This document shows, piece by piece, positions 45,660 to 57,820 of a DNA stretch of 64,000 nucleotides. A program made the position numbers and the translations under genes. Position 1 is the first letter of the stretch. Every line of letters starts with the position of its first letter. The notes under the pieces are model-generated. The model saw only the letters and a list, made by a program, of their open reading frames with translations. It was not told the DNA's origin and made no database searches. Source of the DNA: Zygnema cylindricum (taxonomy: Eukaryota > Streptophyta > Zygnematophyceae > Zygnematales > Zygnemataceae); assembly GCA_037447655.1 (NCBI GenBank), contig JBBHKE010000056.1, forward strand, positions 23,554-87,553, written 5' to 3'.

Positions 45660-46212
45660 GAAATCAGATTGGGAGGCAGCAAAACGAGTTCTGAGATATC
45701 TTGCAGGTACACGAGATCTCCGACTGTCTCTTGGAGGAGATGAAGTGAAAATTAGCACCTGGAGCGATGCGAGTTATGGTGATATGCCAAGCCGACGTTC
45801 TACCACTGGATTCATTCTGAAGATCGGTAATGGTACTAGCTGCTGGACAAGCAAGCTCCAAAAGGTGACTGCTCAGTCAACCATGGAAGCTGAATACATG
45901 GCAGCCAGCTCAGCTGTCAAGGAACTTCTTTGGGTAAAGTCTCTTTTACAAGAACTGAAATTTATGCAGTCTGGTCCTCAGGTCATATGGTGTGACAATC
46001 AAGCTGCTATTGCTATTGCTTCTAATCCTAGTCATCATTTGAAAAGCAAGCATATTGACATTAAGTTACACTTTGTGAGGGAAAAGGTGATGGCCAGAAT
46101 TCTGAAACTCAGCTACTTACCTGATGAGAAAATGTTGGCAGATATGATGACAAAACCCTTACCTGCTCCAAAATTGAAATTTTGTAGAGAGGGATGTGGT
46201 CTAAGTGGTTAG
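45660..46212 (+). pseudogene. Copia family 2 RNase H, C-terminal part (forward)
   Basis: Forward-strand RNase H: WSDASYGDMPSRRSTTGF, AEYMAASSAVKELLWVKSLL, VIWCDNQAAIAIASNPSHHL, KSKHIDIKLHFVREKV, then MLADMMTKPL and a stop at 46212. The first 286 bases repeat, inverted, the segment at 43456-43741. A purine tract (GGGGAG) lies just before the LTR at 46236. Confidence 0.95.
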
Positions 46213-46235
46213 TAGAGTCTAAAGCTTTAGGGGAG

Positions 46236-47116
46236 TGTTGTTTTGAAAGCTTTAGTCCTCACTAAGCTTCATAGGTGAGGGGAGTGTTTTCTCAGTACTT
46301 AGAATATTTTGTGAAAGTCTGGTTCAGTATGTACCAGAATTAATGTTACAGTAAACAGTGAGGGAGTTCACGGTGTGACACACTTCAGGACACGCGTCGG
46401 TAAATGAGAAACTCTACAAAGATCCGTTCGTACTATTCGGACGTACCACAAAGACCGAGGTGTCACATAAAAGTTTCATCTTGGATGAAACTTCGAAATG
46501 ATGGACGGTGAAGATTTGTTGCCGACGGAAGGTGGTCATCCGGGACCACGTCTGTAATTATCTGACGTGTTTATACACGGTGTACTGTGACGTTACTTAT
46601 CTTTAGTTTGTACAGAAGCGTGTTTTGTTTGATTAGTGTCTAAGTTCAGATTCTTTCTATATGACATACCTTGACATATTCAGGTATCCTCCTTTCAGAT
46701 AGTAGATATTATTGATGCATGGCTGATATGTCTTCTTTGCTTAGTTAGAGTAGTGAGTGGCTGCTAGCTCTTAGAAGAATAGATATTTTAGGTATAAATA
46801 TAGGACTTAACCATTTTAGAATAACCAACTTGTTGTATCAAAATTATGCTGAGTCATTTTTGATATATTTGACTGAGAATATTTCTCAGATCTGTTTGCA
46901 GATTTCTGTGTAAATTTGCACTTGTGTTCATTTGTGTATTATCTGCATTGTGTCAGATTTGTAGGCCATTTGGTTGCCTAATTTGTCTTTGGCTGTGTTC
47001 CAAAGTTGTGTGTATTTTTCTGAGCATCTGTGAGAGCTTCTTGCTTATCTGAATTCTGTGATGACTACTCCAGCATCATCTTCATCTTCAGTTGGTGTAG
47101 TAGTCACAGAACAACA
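46236..47116 (+). repeat. Copia family 2, 3' LTR
   Basis: 881 bp and nearly identical to the 5' LTR; the shorter length reflects a single copy of CTTCTTGCTTATCTG. It ends GAACAACA, followed by the duplicated target GCTCT. Confidence 0.95.
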
Positions 47117-47121
47117 GCTCT

Positions 47122-47815
47122 GACCCGGGTTGGTGGAACCACAATGTGAGTGGTAGGGGATTGGAGGGAACTAAGTGACCTCACTGCCAGCATCCGCTAG
47201 TTAGATGTGGGACGTGCTTAGGTCCTTAGGACTACGGTGGGGTGGGCAGTGTAGCCACCGCTGAAGCTCACTCCAATTACCTAGAGGCCAAATAAACTTG
47301 CCTTCTCTTAGCAATGATTCATGTGTAGAGGGAGGGCTTGAAGCTATGAAGGGTGAGGATGTGAGGATTAGAGAGTAAAAGATCTTGATGAATTGGGAAG
47401 TTGGAAATTTGCTAATGGAGGAGAAGGAAACCGGAGTACTTTACTTTTTCAAGAGCAAACGAGTCCAGAAATGACTCTAAACTTTTCAAACCCTAAATTG
47501 TTACCTTTGATTGCTTTCAATTTTGCTTTTTCAAAATTTTGGTTAAATCTTACATTTGAGAGCTTTCAATTTTGCTGTTGCAAAATTTATGGGGAAATTC
47601 TTACCTTTTGTTTTAATGTTGGGAAATTGAAATTTGAATTTGCACTAACTTATTATCAATGTTTTTTTCTTATTTCTCTGATTTTGACATTTTCTAAGGA
47701 TTCGTTAAGGAGAAGAAGTCTTGGATTGGAACAATCTTAGGACTTCAAATCTGCAGCAAATTTATTTGGGAAATTATATTATTTCTTTCATTTTGTTTGA
47801 TTTGATTGTGTGATA
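47122..47815 (+). other. gypsy 5' leader (right part)
   Basis: Untranslated leader of the gypsy element resuming after the Copia insertion; its left part is 41952-42032. It is AT-rich with no supported gene. Confidence 0.6.
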
Positions 47816-49135
47816 ATGACAAATTCTGCATGGAAACGTGAAATGGAAAATGCTTTGAATGTGTTGAAAAAGCGTACTGTGAAATTGGTCAAAATATTTA
47901 ATAATTATGCTGCCGATGTGGATGAAACCATTTCCGAATTGAAAAGTGAATTTAAAGTTGTTAAAAAAAATGGAAATGTTTCAAATGAGAAATTAGATTA
48001 TTTATTAACTTAATTCAGACCAAGAACGATATTAATGACTAAAAGAGTGAAAGTAGTAAAAATGAATGCCAGTTTTTGGGAGGATGATCATGATACACCT
48101 AAGAAGATAAAGGATCTGAAATTGTCTATTAGTGAGGCACCATCGTTTGAAGGTAAGAAGATTGATGAGTTGGATGCTTGGATTTTTCATATGGAGTATT
48201 ATTTGGAATCTAGAAATTGTGATCGTGATGATTACACTTTTTTTGCTGTTAGGTGTCTGAAAGGCGATGTTAAGATTTGGTATTACACTTAGAGAAGGTC
48301 TAAATTAATTCTTCATAAGGCTAATTGGGAAACTTTTAAAACCGAGATCAAATCGCGACTCTTGTCTATCACTTTTAAATCCAGAATGGAAGAAAAATGG
48401 CTGAACTGTAAGCAGACTCGATTTGTGAAAGATTACATTGTGGAATTTGACTCATCTAGCATTCACGTCATAGGTTTGTCAGATGAAATGGCTAAGTTGC
48501 ATTTTCTTAAATTATCTAAACCTTATACTGAAATCTGAATTGAAACATCAAAAATTTAATAATTTGAAAGAATTACAAGACAAGGCATTAAAATTAGAGG
48601 ATCACTAGGGGTTTAATCGGGAAACTTGATCACTTAGGGGTAATTTGAATAAAGTATAAGAGTGGGATGAGGGGGAATTTGTGGATGAGGGTCTGAATGC
48701 TGGTTTGGTAAATAGGCAAAATATTTTCAGGAGAAATCAGAAGGGTGGACAGAGTGTTAATGCAAGAAACAAATTTAACAATAGAGGGGGATACATTTAG
48801 AGTCCTAAACCAAGCATTAATGCTCAGAAGCTTAACCTTACCATCCCCACAGGCACTATTTGTCAGAAAAAGGGTCATAGAGCATTTGAGTGTGCACAAC
48901 TGAAAAAAATTAACTGTTATAATTGTGGAGAGAAGAGACATTTTAGTAGAAAGTGCACAAAACTCAAAAAGAAGGTCACTTGTTTCAAATGCGGAGGTCC
49001 AGATCATTACGCTAAAGACTGTATAGAGAAAGGTTCTCTCAAAATAGTTGATGTAAATGAAGGTCTCCAAGAGGATATTGCATTATACCTAGCTGAGCAA
49101 GAAGCCCAAAGGTGCGTAACGGAAAAGACTAACTG
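47816..49135 (+). pseudogene. gypsy gag relic with zinc knuckles
   Basis: Starts MTNSAWKREMENALNVLKKR with a helical N-terminus and stops at 48012; gag resumes with ISEAPSFEGKKIDELDAWIF (about 48130), then a stop near 48290. Zinc knuckles lie at about 48855-49020: ICQKKGHRAFEC (its first Cys is Gly here), CYNCGEKRHFSRKC and CFKCGGPDHYAKDC. Several stops and shifts break the frame. Confidence 0.85.
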
Positions 49136-49332
49136 AAAGTCCTTAGTTGAGTCAACCGGATCCATAAGTTAAACAGTTAACTTTGGAGGGCAAATTAATG
49201 AATGGAAAAATTAGGATAACTGAGTTTATTATTATTCTCAGTACACTGCATAGTTTAAAGAATCCTTCTGATGAAATTCTCAACAACAGACCTATGTTAT
49301 GACAGTTAAGTAATGATGACACTTGATAAAGT

Positions 49333-50015
49333 TTGATTAGATTCGAGTCATTAGTGGAACGAAAATCGTTGAGAGTAATGGTTGATTCGGCTGCCACACA
49401 TAATTTTATTTCACATAGATTTGTAGAGGAAAATAAAATTCCTACTGTCATAACGGAAAAGCCTTTACATGTTCAAGTGGCAAATGGTAATAAGTCCACT
49501 TTAGACTTACAAACTGACACGATAGAAGTTGATATCGTGGGTCATAAAATGAAATTTGTGTGTGAAATAATGAATTTTGGAAGGGAAGAACTAATTTGGG
49601 AAAGCCTTGGTTAACTAAACACAATCCTCAAATTAATTCAGAAATTAACACCTTGAAAGTGATGTTTGAAAATGGTGGGAAGGTTTTGCAAGCATTATCT
49701 CCTAAGAAATTGCATAGGAATCATATAAATAACATAATGAGATTGAGAGTGGAAGGTTTGATATTTGCTAAACAATTTAAAAAGCACTTAAAATATAAAA
49801 CAAATCATGCTTACTTTTTATTAGTAATTGAGGTAGTTACTGATGAAAGGGGGGGAGAAAACACTAACATTGATGTCATCCCTAAATTAGACACCACTAA
49901 AACTCTCGAAAAACTAAAATCTGATTTTGTAACTGACATTAATACATTAGATGTTGGTGTTACAGATTTGATTTTTGAATTTCAAGATGTTTTTCCAAGT
50001 GATTTACCCTCATGA
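49333..50015 (+). pseudogene. gypsy aspartic protease relic
   Basis: VMVDSAATHNFISHRFV matches the retropepsin active site, with Gly replaced by Ala in the usual Asp-Ser-Gly. The later IMNFGREELIWESLG fits the C-terminal part with a frame change; LGKPWLTKHNPQIN continues in the overlapping frame from 49596. The segment to 50015 leads into RT. Confidence 0.82.
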
Positions 50016-50099
50016 AGGCCACCTTCTCGAGATGTGGAATATGTTATTAACCTTGAACTAGGATGGAACCCTCTTGTCACAAGAATTTATTAGCACAGT

Positions 50100-51240
50100 T
50101 TTTTTGAGCAAGAAGAATTAAAGAAACAGATCAAGGAACTTCTAGAGAAATGACATATTAAGCCCAGCAAATCACCGTACGGAGCACCAATTCTGTTCGT
50201 CAAAAAGAAGGATGGAACGCTGAGAATGTGTGTCGATTATCATAGCCTAAACAAAATTGCGGTGAAGGATAAGTATTCGTTACCTTTAATTTCTGATTTG
50301 ATACGTCGTTTAAAAGGTGCTAAAGTATTTTCGTTGATTGACATGCGTAGTGGCTTTAATCAGGTGCCAATTAGAAATGAAGATGTTGATAAAACTGCTT
50401 TCAAGACTAGGGTGGGTCATTTCGAATAGATAGTGATGCCATTTGGCTTAACGAATGCACCGCCTACTTACCAAAGATTAATGAACCAAACCTTTTGTGA
50501 ATACATAGATGAGTTTGTCCAAGTGTTTATAGATGATATTTTAGATTACAGTGAATCTAAAGAACAACATCTAATTCATTTAAGAAGAGTTTTGGAAAGG
50601 TTAAGAGAAAGAAAATTATATGGAAAATTGTCAAAATCCAGCTTTCTTAAAAGTGAACAATTATTTTTAGGACACATAGTTAGTGGGGAAGGTGTTAAAA
50701 CAGATCCATCCAAAATCTTAGCAATCCAAAATTGGAAACAACTTACTAATGTCACAGAAGTTAGATCGTTTTTGGGATTGGCCACTTATTACAGGAAATT
50801 TATCAAGAACTTTAGTATGATTGTCGCACCTTTGACGGATTTACTTCGAGAGAAGGAGACGTTTGTGTGGGGAGCGGATCAGGACAGAGCATTCGAGGAA
50901 CTAAAAGGAAAGTTGACCTCTGCCCCTACACTGGTGTATCTTGACCCTGTTGGGGAATTTGAAGTTGTGATCACTACAGATGCATCTGATAAGGTCTAGG
51001 TGCAGTCATAAGTAAAAAAGTCGGCAAACAATTTCATCCTATTGCTTTTGAGTCCTGAAAATTCAATGATACTCAAAAGAACTATATAACACAGGAAAAA
51101 AAATTACTTCCAGTTGTACATGCATTGGTGAAATGGCGTTGTTATTTGCATAATATAGAATTTACAGTTCACTGTGATAATAAAGCACTCTCTTATTTAC
51201 ATATATTAAGTCTCTTATTTACAAAGATTAAGTGATGCAC
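50100..51240 (+). pseudogene. gypsy reverse transcriptase/RNase H relic
   Basis: Motifs: [61 protein letters not shown] (catalytic Asp pair) and FLGHIVSGEGVKTDP, then RNase H TTDASDKV. The RNase H frame slips by one base near 50993 and continues with GAVISKKVGKQFHPIAFES. Stops interrupt at about 50151 and 50428-50430 (TAG where TGG is expected before VMPFGL), 50997-50999 and 51056. Confidence 0.92.
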
Positions 51241-51245
51241 AGATT

Positions 51246-52781
51246 ATGACAGACAAACATGTTAGGTGGATGCAGAAATTAGCATATTTCAAATTTAATG
51301 TCAAACATATTCCTGGGAAGACAAATGTAGTCGCAGATCCTTTAAGTAGATGTTTTGAAATAAGTGTAATGGTTCAGGATGAACTGTTTTTAGATACTGT
51401 TAGAATTGGTTATGATAAAGATCGTTATTTTGTTGTGATTTGCAAGAATATTTCGGGAGGGAATTCTGACCCATTGAATGAGAGGCGTGTCAAAAACTTT
51501 AGACTAGAGGATGGTTTATTGTATTTGCAAATTGGGGATAGATTATGCATTCGTGAAGTAGGAGACTTAAGACAACAAATTTTATGATAAGCTCATGGGC
51601 ATTTATGACATCTAGGTCGAGATAAAACTCTTAGTCGATTGCAAAGTAGATTGTTTTGGGATAGGATGGAAAAAAAGGTGTCAAAACACGTGGAAAGTTG
51701 TGTCCCTTGCCGACAGAGTAAACCTAGTACCCAAAAACCTAAAGGTCTATTAAAACCTTTAGTTATACCCAAAAGACCGTGGGAATTTGTCAGTATGGAT
51801 TTTATTGTTAGGTTGCCTGCTACATCTAAAAGAAATGACAGTATCATGGTCGTAGTCGATAGGTTTAGTAAAATGGCAATCTTTATCCCTTTCAAAACCA
51901 CTAATTCAGTTGTAGATATTGCAAAGTTATATTTTGACTACGTGGTCAGACATCAAGGAGTCCCTCTATCTATAGTTAGTGATAGAGATTCTAAATTTAC
52001 GTCTGCTTTTTGGAAAGAATTACAGCAAAGTTTAGGCTATGAATTGAAAATGAGTACCGCTTATTATCCTCAGAAAAATGGACAAACAGAAAGGATGAAC
52101 CGTACACTAAAGGAAATGCTTAGGACTGTTTGCAGTGGAATTCAGAACACATGGGAATCTAAACTGCCATTAATGGAATTTGCATACAATTCATGTAAAC
52201 ATGCTAGTACAGGATTCTCACCATTTAAAGTTGCATAGGGATACCAACCTAGAGAAGCATTAGACTTAATAAAAAGGGTCACTTAAGAGAATAAAGGTTA
52301 TAAAATAGAGTTTTGGGAATACATTCAAACAGTTTGGAAAACTGTCCGGGATGCATTAGTGGAGGCATAAAAAAGGCAAGAATTAAATGCTAACCGCAAA
52401 AGGGGTGATTAGGTGTTACGCACAGGTGAGAAGGTTTGGCTTTCTACAACTCATTACAGGTGCAAGATCGAGGGACAATCGGATCCTAAAGGGAAATTTG
52501 CTCCTAAGTACAATGGACCATTTATTATAATCGAGATGATATCGTCAGTTGCTGCCAAATTAGACTTTTCGCCATCAACAAAAATTCATCCAGTGATACA
52601 CATCAGCCAATTGAAACCAGCGAATCTTCGACCAACTGTAGGAGAATTGGAATTGGAACCCTTAGTAATGATAGAACTTGAAGTCCACAGATGGGTAATA
52701 CATTGGGTTGGTCAACGGTTCAAGGACGGCGATACTATATTCTGGCAAGTGCATTATCTAGGAAGGCCTAGGATAAGTTGA
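51246..52781 (+). pseudogene. gypsy integrase and C-terminal relic
   Basis: The HHCC zinc-binding part ends with CVPCRQSK. The catalytic core shows MDFIVRLP, SDRDSKFTSAFWKE and NGQTERMNRTL. The C-terminal region has GEKVWLSTTHY, GKFAPKYNGPFIIIE and HPVIHISQLKPA, and then a chromodomain-like tail (EVHRWVIHWVGQRF) that stops early. In-frame stops fall after KVA (about 52236), near 52285, near 52368 and near 52409. Confidence 0.9.
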
Positions 52782-52929
52782 CTTTAGAGGATAAAAATTC
52801 TGAGTATTGACTTTAGAGGATAAAAATTTTGAGTTTTGACAGAGGTATTGGAGGGATAATAATATAGAAGTCCCGTCTTGAGAATAAAAGGTGTTTTAAC
52901 TGAGGTCAGTTAAAATAAGGAGGGGATGA

Positions 52930-53883
52930 TGTAACACTAATAGCGGCTCGAACTTGTATATAAAGGGGTATTTAGGTAGTATGATTACAGAGTACTAAAT
53001 TTGGTAGACGTCCACGAAAGAATCACGCTGTTTGGAGTTATATTTAAAAAGTTATAGCGATGGGTGTATTTAGGTGGTAGCGTGGGGTATAAATAACAAG
53101 TGGGAATCATTGAAACGTGTTAAGGGTCAAATTAGTACCGAAATTACGCGTGTACGTTTCATAAAGTTCTAATGAAACGTTTAGTATGCACGGTGGTTCG
53201 TTTCGTACAAATTTTAGTACGAAACGTCACTTTCACTTAAGGGAATTTCGCAGGAAGTTTCGCGTGCGAAATTTGTTACGCACGATCTTGCGAAGTCGCG
53301 TTTCGTTTGGCTCGCACTTTTGCACGTAAATGTTACGTATGAAACGTAACGTTTGATTGGTTAGTAAAGTGCTAAGTAGTTAGTAAGAGATTTTGCACGT
53401 TTTTGCATTGGTCAGTCTGAGTCCTTGCTGATCAATGATTGGCCCAGGTAAAAGCTTGTTAAAACGGAGCGTTGACTCTCGCCTAGCGAGTCCAGGGCGA
53501 TGATGGATAAATAGTGAAGTGTAAGAAGAGTGTAGACATCTTTTCCTTTGGAAAAGTTTGTGGAAATTCCGACTGATCTTGGTCTTGAGCGATTAATACC
53601 AAATTGGAGAAAAGGCAATTTTGCATTGAAATCTCTTACTAACTAAATAGTGTTTTAGTAGTTAAGAGATAGAATTATTAAGATTAAGAATAGTGGAAAA
53701 CACTTTAATAAGAGGGTTAATAAGACCAAGCTAATGTTATGTGGACATAAGCTTCTTCTAATTTAAAGTTTATCCTTATGTGAGTGTGGTCCAATGTGGA
53801 TGTGTATTTTCCACTGTGTGGAATGTGTGGTTGGGATTGTTTTTTGTAATGGGATTTTTTGAGAGGTAGGAGATCTTGTTTCA
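52930..53883 (+). repeat. gypsy 3' LTR
   Basis: 954 bp, from TGTAACACTAATAGCGG to CTTGTTTCA, preceded by the purine-rich AAGGAGGGGATGA. It pairs with 40985-41951, with many scattered substitutions and small indels. Confidence 0.9.
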
Positions 53884-53888
53884 AGAAC

Positions 53889-54066
53889 TTAGAACATGCC
53901 CAAAAAAAAAACCTCGGGCGCTCGAAAAAAAAAACAGCAAAGGACCAAACGGACACCTCACACGAATCATCTCATTCGTTTCATTTTCAGCGTCACAAAA
54001 TTTTGATAAACCTAGCAAATTTTTCCCAAGCAAATGCTCTTCTTTTATCCTTGTTTTTTACTATAA
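53889..54066. mobile_element. fold-back element, right arm remainder
   Basis: AGAACATGCCCAAAAAAAAA, then AGCAAAGGACCAAACGGACA and CACCTCACACGAAT, is the reverse complement of about 40255-40345. It resumes the arm broken at 40984 by the gypsy element. Frames here are not considered genes. Confidence 0.75.
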
Positions 54067-54470
54067 CTATAAATTGACGATAACTAAGAAAACTGATAAA
54101 AGGTGGTGCAATTTTTACATTTTTATCAAATTGATGAAATGCGAAAGAAACAACACCGGAGTTCACAACTCTAATCGAATCTGTTTTTTTTTTTATTACC
54201 CAATATCATAAATTAGGGATGAAAACAGTATTTGTTTAAGTGGGGCCCATAATAAGCCACGTCGTTGCAAAACATAATTTAAAGTAGTTGAAATAAAAGT
54301 CCATTAATACTAATTATTCAAGTGTACTTCTATATTCAATCTGTTATAATAGTGATAATTCACCAGAATCGGTTTTTTGCACGAAATTGGGATTTTTTAT
54401 TTCTTTTCTTATTCGCATTTAGGAGATGGGTTGTGTTTTCTTGGATATTTTTTTTGATTGGATTTTCCTG
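54067..54470. other. intergenic, no gene seen
   Basis: AT-rich, nothing recognised. Confidence 0.5.
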
Positions 54471-54479
54471 TTTTGGATT

Positions 54480-54910
54480 AGTTTGTTTTAGTTTTGATTT
54501 GTTTAGACTCGATTTGATTCTATTTTATTGGATTTGAACTAAACTGATTTGGTTACATGTGCTTTGATTTGATTTGATTTGGTTTCATTGCATTTGAATT
54601 GATTCCGATTCGATTTGAACTGATTTCTATTCGGTTCAATTCGATTTAATTGCATTTGACTTCATTTCCTTTTTAATTGATCTCGAATCGAATTTGAATT
54701 CATGTTATTCATTTCAAATCATTTCATTGTTTTAATGTGATTTGATTCGACTTCACTTCATTCGATTTCATTTCATTCGATTTCATCCAATTTGATTTGA
54801 TTTGATTTGATTTTGTTTGATATGATTTGATTCAATTGCATTTCATTCAATTCGATTGAGTTCGATTTGATTTCATTTGATTTTAGTTCTTTCTATTTGA
54901 TCTGGTTTGG
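54480..54910. repeat. degenerate GATTT/TTTGA pentamer repeat
   Basis: Runs such as TTTGATTTGATTTGATTT (54790) and ATTCGATTTCATTTCATTCG recur throughout. It is a decayed pentanucleotide array with no perfect long period and no coding potential. Confidence 0.8.
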
Positions 54911-57189
54911 AAATTTTAATTAAAGACTGTTGGTTTTTTTTGTAACTGATACACGTCGGAAAGTACTGAAGAATCCTTAAGAAAAACCTTCAAAAAACCT
55001 TAAAAAACCCTACCAGAATACAAAATTAGAAAATGTTTGTATCACTATCTCGAATAATTCTGAGTTTTTATTTTGTACAAAATTAAGATTTTATGGAAAT
55101 CAAAGTGGGTGGGAGTATGATTTTCATTTGACAAATTTATCGTTATTGAGAAATGAAAAGTTTAACTAATAAGAGTTTAGGAACTTTTTTTTTTCAAGGG
55201 CCCTTTTTTGTTTTTTATGGGATTTGCATTTTTATTTATTGGATTTTAAAATTTAATATGTTTTTTTTCTTTTTATATATGCAAGAATTGCCTTATATGG
55301 TCAACATTTCGGGTCACGTCCTCCCTCCACTCCCTAATCGAGATATTGATCTTTCGGAAACTTAAAAAAATAAGTTTTTATGTTTGAAAAACTTATAACT
55401 ATTTTTCAAAAAAAGGTTTTTCGAAAAATTGTTTCTCCTGTTTTTGTCACGACATTTTTTTTGTGGCAATGTTGATATTGAATAAGGAAAGGTTTATTCT
55501 ATGGGTGTGTCTTCAAGTGAAAAGTGATGTCAAATTATAAAAAAGAAGTGGGAATCCTTCGGGGTTTTTAGGAGGTTAACGGTTTTAGGGTTTTCGCGGT
55601 TTTTAGAGGTTTTAAGGTTTTCAAGGTTTTTATGGTTTTTAGGGTTTTTACGCGTTTAGAGTTTTTTAGGGCTTTTTTTTTTTTTTGGTTTCCTGATAAA
55701 CATTTAAATTTAATAATGATGGTATTTTGTGATTTTATGGGGATTTGTATCGTTGAAAATCAAATTGATAAAGCTATTTATTTTAAAATTTTAAGTCTTG
55801 GAACGGAAGGAATATATTGATAGTGTTTAAAAATATCCAAGACCCTATTCGACCCCTATTTGCGCCCTTTTTTCACTGTTATCATATACTAGTTAAATAA
55901 AAAATAGACCTTTAAACGGTTAAATGATGTTTGAACGTTTATTCAGACTTTTCTACATATTTGAGAATGTAAACAATATATAATTTAATCTGTACGAAAA
56001 TATATGAAATGTACGACAATGTGAAAATATATGAAATATTTATACACTCGATGGTATACGAAATATTCAAAAATAAGAAAATATTATTATTTTTAAACCT
56101 TTGTCTCTTTTGCAAATTTCCAAACCATTTGATTTTTTATTTTTTTCCCTTCAGACGGGAAAAGTTTCAAACTTGTTTCTTTTACGCTAAAAATGTGTTT
56201 AACAATGTAAACTCTCAATTTATTTAAAATAGGTTAAAATTTTAAATACTATTTTTCGTTTTAAACAACACTATTTGCAGAAAGAGGATTATTTTGGGAA
56301 AGAGAGTGGACAATGGAGGTGGTGAGGGGACGGGAGAGGAGGAATGGAGGAGGGAGGGAGGAGGGAGGAGGTGAGGAGGGACGAGAGGAGGAGAGGAGGG
56401 TGTGTCCCCCCAAAAAAATGTGACATCTTCACCTTTTTTCTCTCCTTAATACGTTTTTCCTCCCAATAACTCGGAAATAATACCGACACTCGTTTTAATA
56501 AATCTTACAAATTATTTTAAAACAAAGGAAGATAAAACGAAAACACAACAAAAAAAAAATAAAAAAATTTGCAAAACTTTAACATTAGAACAACAAAAGA
56601 AAATGACATAATTATAATCCAAAAGAGACAACCTTTACACTAAAAAACCCTAAAAAACATTAACAGTATTTCTCTCCTTTTTCCCAACTTTTCTCCAAAA
56701 GTTTCTCATTTGTCTCTATTTTCACAAAACTCTTTTACATATATAAAAAAACAACTAACCTTTTCATACATATTCCCATATCTTCCCTTTTTTAAATCTC
56801 CCTTTTCTATATTCTCGTTTCGCAATTTTTTTCGTATTATTTTTCGTAACAATGTTCTAGCCCGATTTTATGCTTCGATTTTTCCGTTCCGTTTTCTGTT
56901 TCGATTTTTCGTTTCGTTTTTTGTTTCGATCTTTCATTTCGATTTTCCGTAAAACTTTTTTTGCAGATCCTTTGTTTACTACTCTTTTTTCCCTCATAGT
57001 ATTTTATTCTTCATTTACGATAACTTTTTTTCGCGCTCCCAAAATATTATATAATGCCAAATCGGCGATTAAAACCGAACTTCCCAAAAAAAATCCGAGA
57101 GGGAGAGATGCCGGTTTTCCGAGTAGGGGAGAGGGAGAGTGAAAGCCGCAATTGTTAGAGGGACTGCATTAGAATTTAACCAAAAACAC
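54911..57189. other. AT-rich intergenic with simple repeats
   Basis: No gene supported. 55560-55680 is a GGTTTTTAGGGTTTT-like stretch resembling decayed telomere-type repeat. 56290-56405 is a GGAGGA-rich microsatellite. 56840-56960 has TTTCGTTTCG-like repeats that give Phe-rich chance frames. Confidence 0.5.
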
Positions 57190-57602
57190 CCGCAAAAATA
57201 GTAAAAACAAAATGAATAATGATTATACAGACTCATAACTGTACTTATATTGATTATACAGACTAATAGCTCTACTATTGTACTAATACTAATTATAAAA
57301 TCAGTATTAGTCTAGTTATTAGTACGTATAATCCGTATTAGTACGGTCAGTATTAGTACAGCTTATTAATACGTATAATCAATATTAGTAAAGTTACGAG
57401 TCTGTATAATTACTATTGGTTTAGTACGTATAATCAATATTAGTAAAGTTATGAGTCTGTATAATTACTATTGGTACGGTTATTATTATGTAACATTAGT
57501 ACAAGTAGAGTTTGTTTGTATAATTAGTATTATTACAGTTTTTAGTATGTATAATTATTGTTTTACTGTTAGTAGTTTATATAATCAGTATTGGTTCACC
57601 TA

Positions 57603-57820
57603 CACCGCCAATCGTTTTTAGCGTTGTGTTTATTCTAATTCCGTCCCGCTTTTTTTTTTATTATTCTCAAATAGAATTATCCACACTATTTAAAAAAAAC
57701 CCTAATTCCTAATTAGAATAGACGATTTTTTCGAAAATTTTCAAATTCCCAATTAGCTTAAACCACGCTAATTATTCGTATACGCTAAAAAAACTTACAC
57801 GCTAATAACGATTGGCGGTG
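57603..57820. mobile_element. mariner/Stowaway-like MITE (218 bp)
   Basis: Ends are CACCGCCAATCGTTTTTAGC and the inverted GCTAATAACGATTGGCGGTG, with TA on both sides (57601-57602 and 57821-57822). It sits inside the AT-rich array. Confidence 0.85.

Larger units (their letters stand above)
42033..47116 (+). mobile_element. Copia element, family 2: young, with inverted interior
   Basis: LTRs at 42033-42928 and 46236-47116 run from TGTTGTTTTGAAAGC to GAACAACA. The 5-bp duplication GCTCT is perfect (42028-42032 and 47117-47121). By eye the LTRs differ at three bases plus a 15-bp doubling in the 5' copy, so insertion was recent. The interior is gag (+), then RNase H, RT and integrase on the minus strand, then the end of RNase H (+). 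Two exact-length 286-bp inverted repeats (43456-43741 and 45660-45945) bound the inverted block. The end of gag, the protease and the integrase N-terminus are absent, so it cannot be autonomous. Confidence 0.95.
40985..53883 (+). mobile_element. Ty3/gypsy LTR element, interrupted and decayed
   Basis: LTRs at 40985-41951 and 52930-53883 share sequence along their length but are clearly diverged. Both begin TGTAAC; the 5' copy ends GTTACA and the 3' copy GTTTCA. Flanks GGAAC (40980-40984) and AGAAC (53884-53888) are a 5-bp duplication with one change, and the broken host is the fold-back arm. The order is gag, protease, RT, RNase H, integrase, as expected for gypsy. Copia family 2 (42033-47116) interrupts the 5' leader. 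Without that insertion the element is about 7.8 kb. Many stops and at least one frameshift make it inactive. Confidence 0.92.

Noticed and set aside
45664-45861. 65-codon frame also present at 43540-43737
   Set aside because: It is antisense to RNase H and appears twice only because of the 286-bp inverted repeats.
56710-57142. Phe-rich plus-strand frames
   Set aside because: They arise from TTTCG/TTTTC simple repeats and have no domain.
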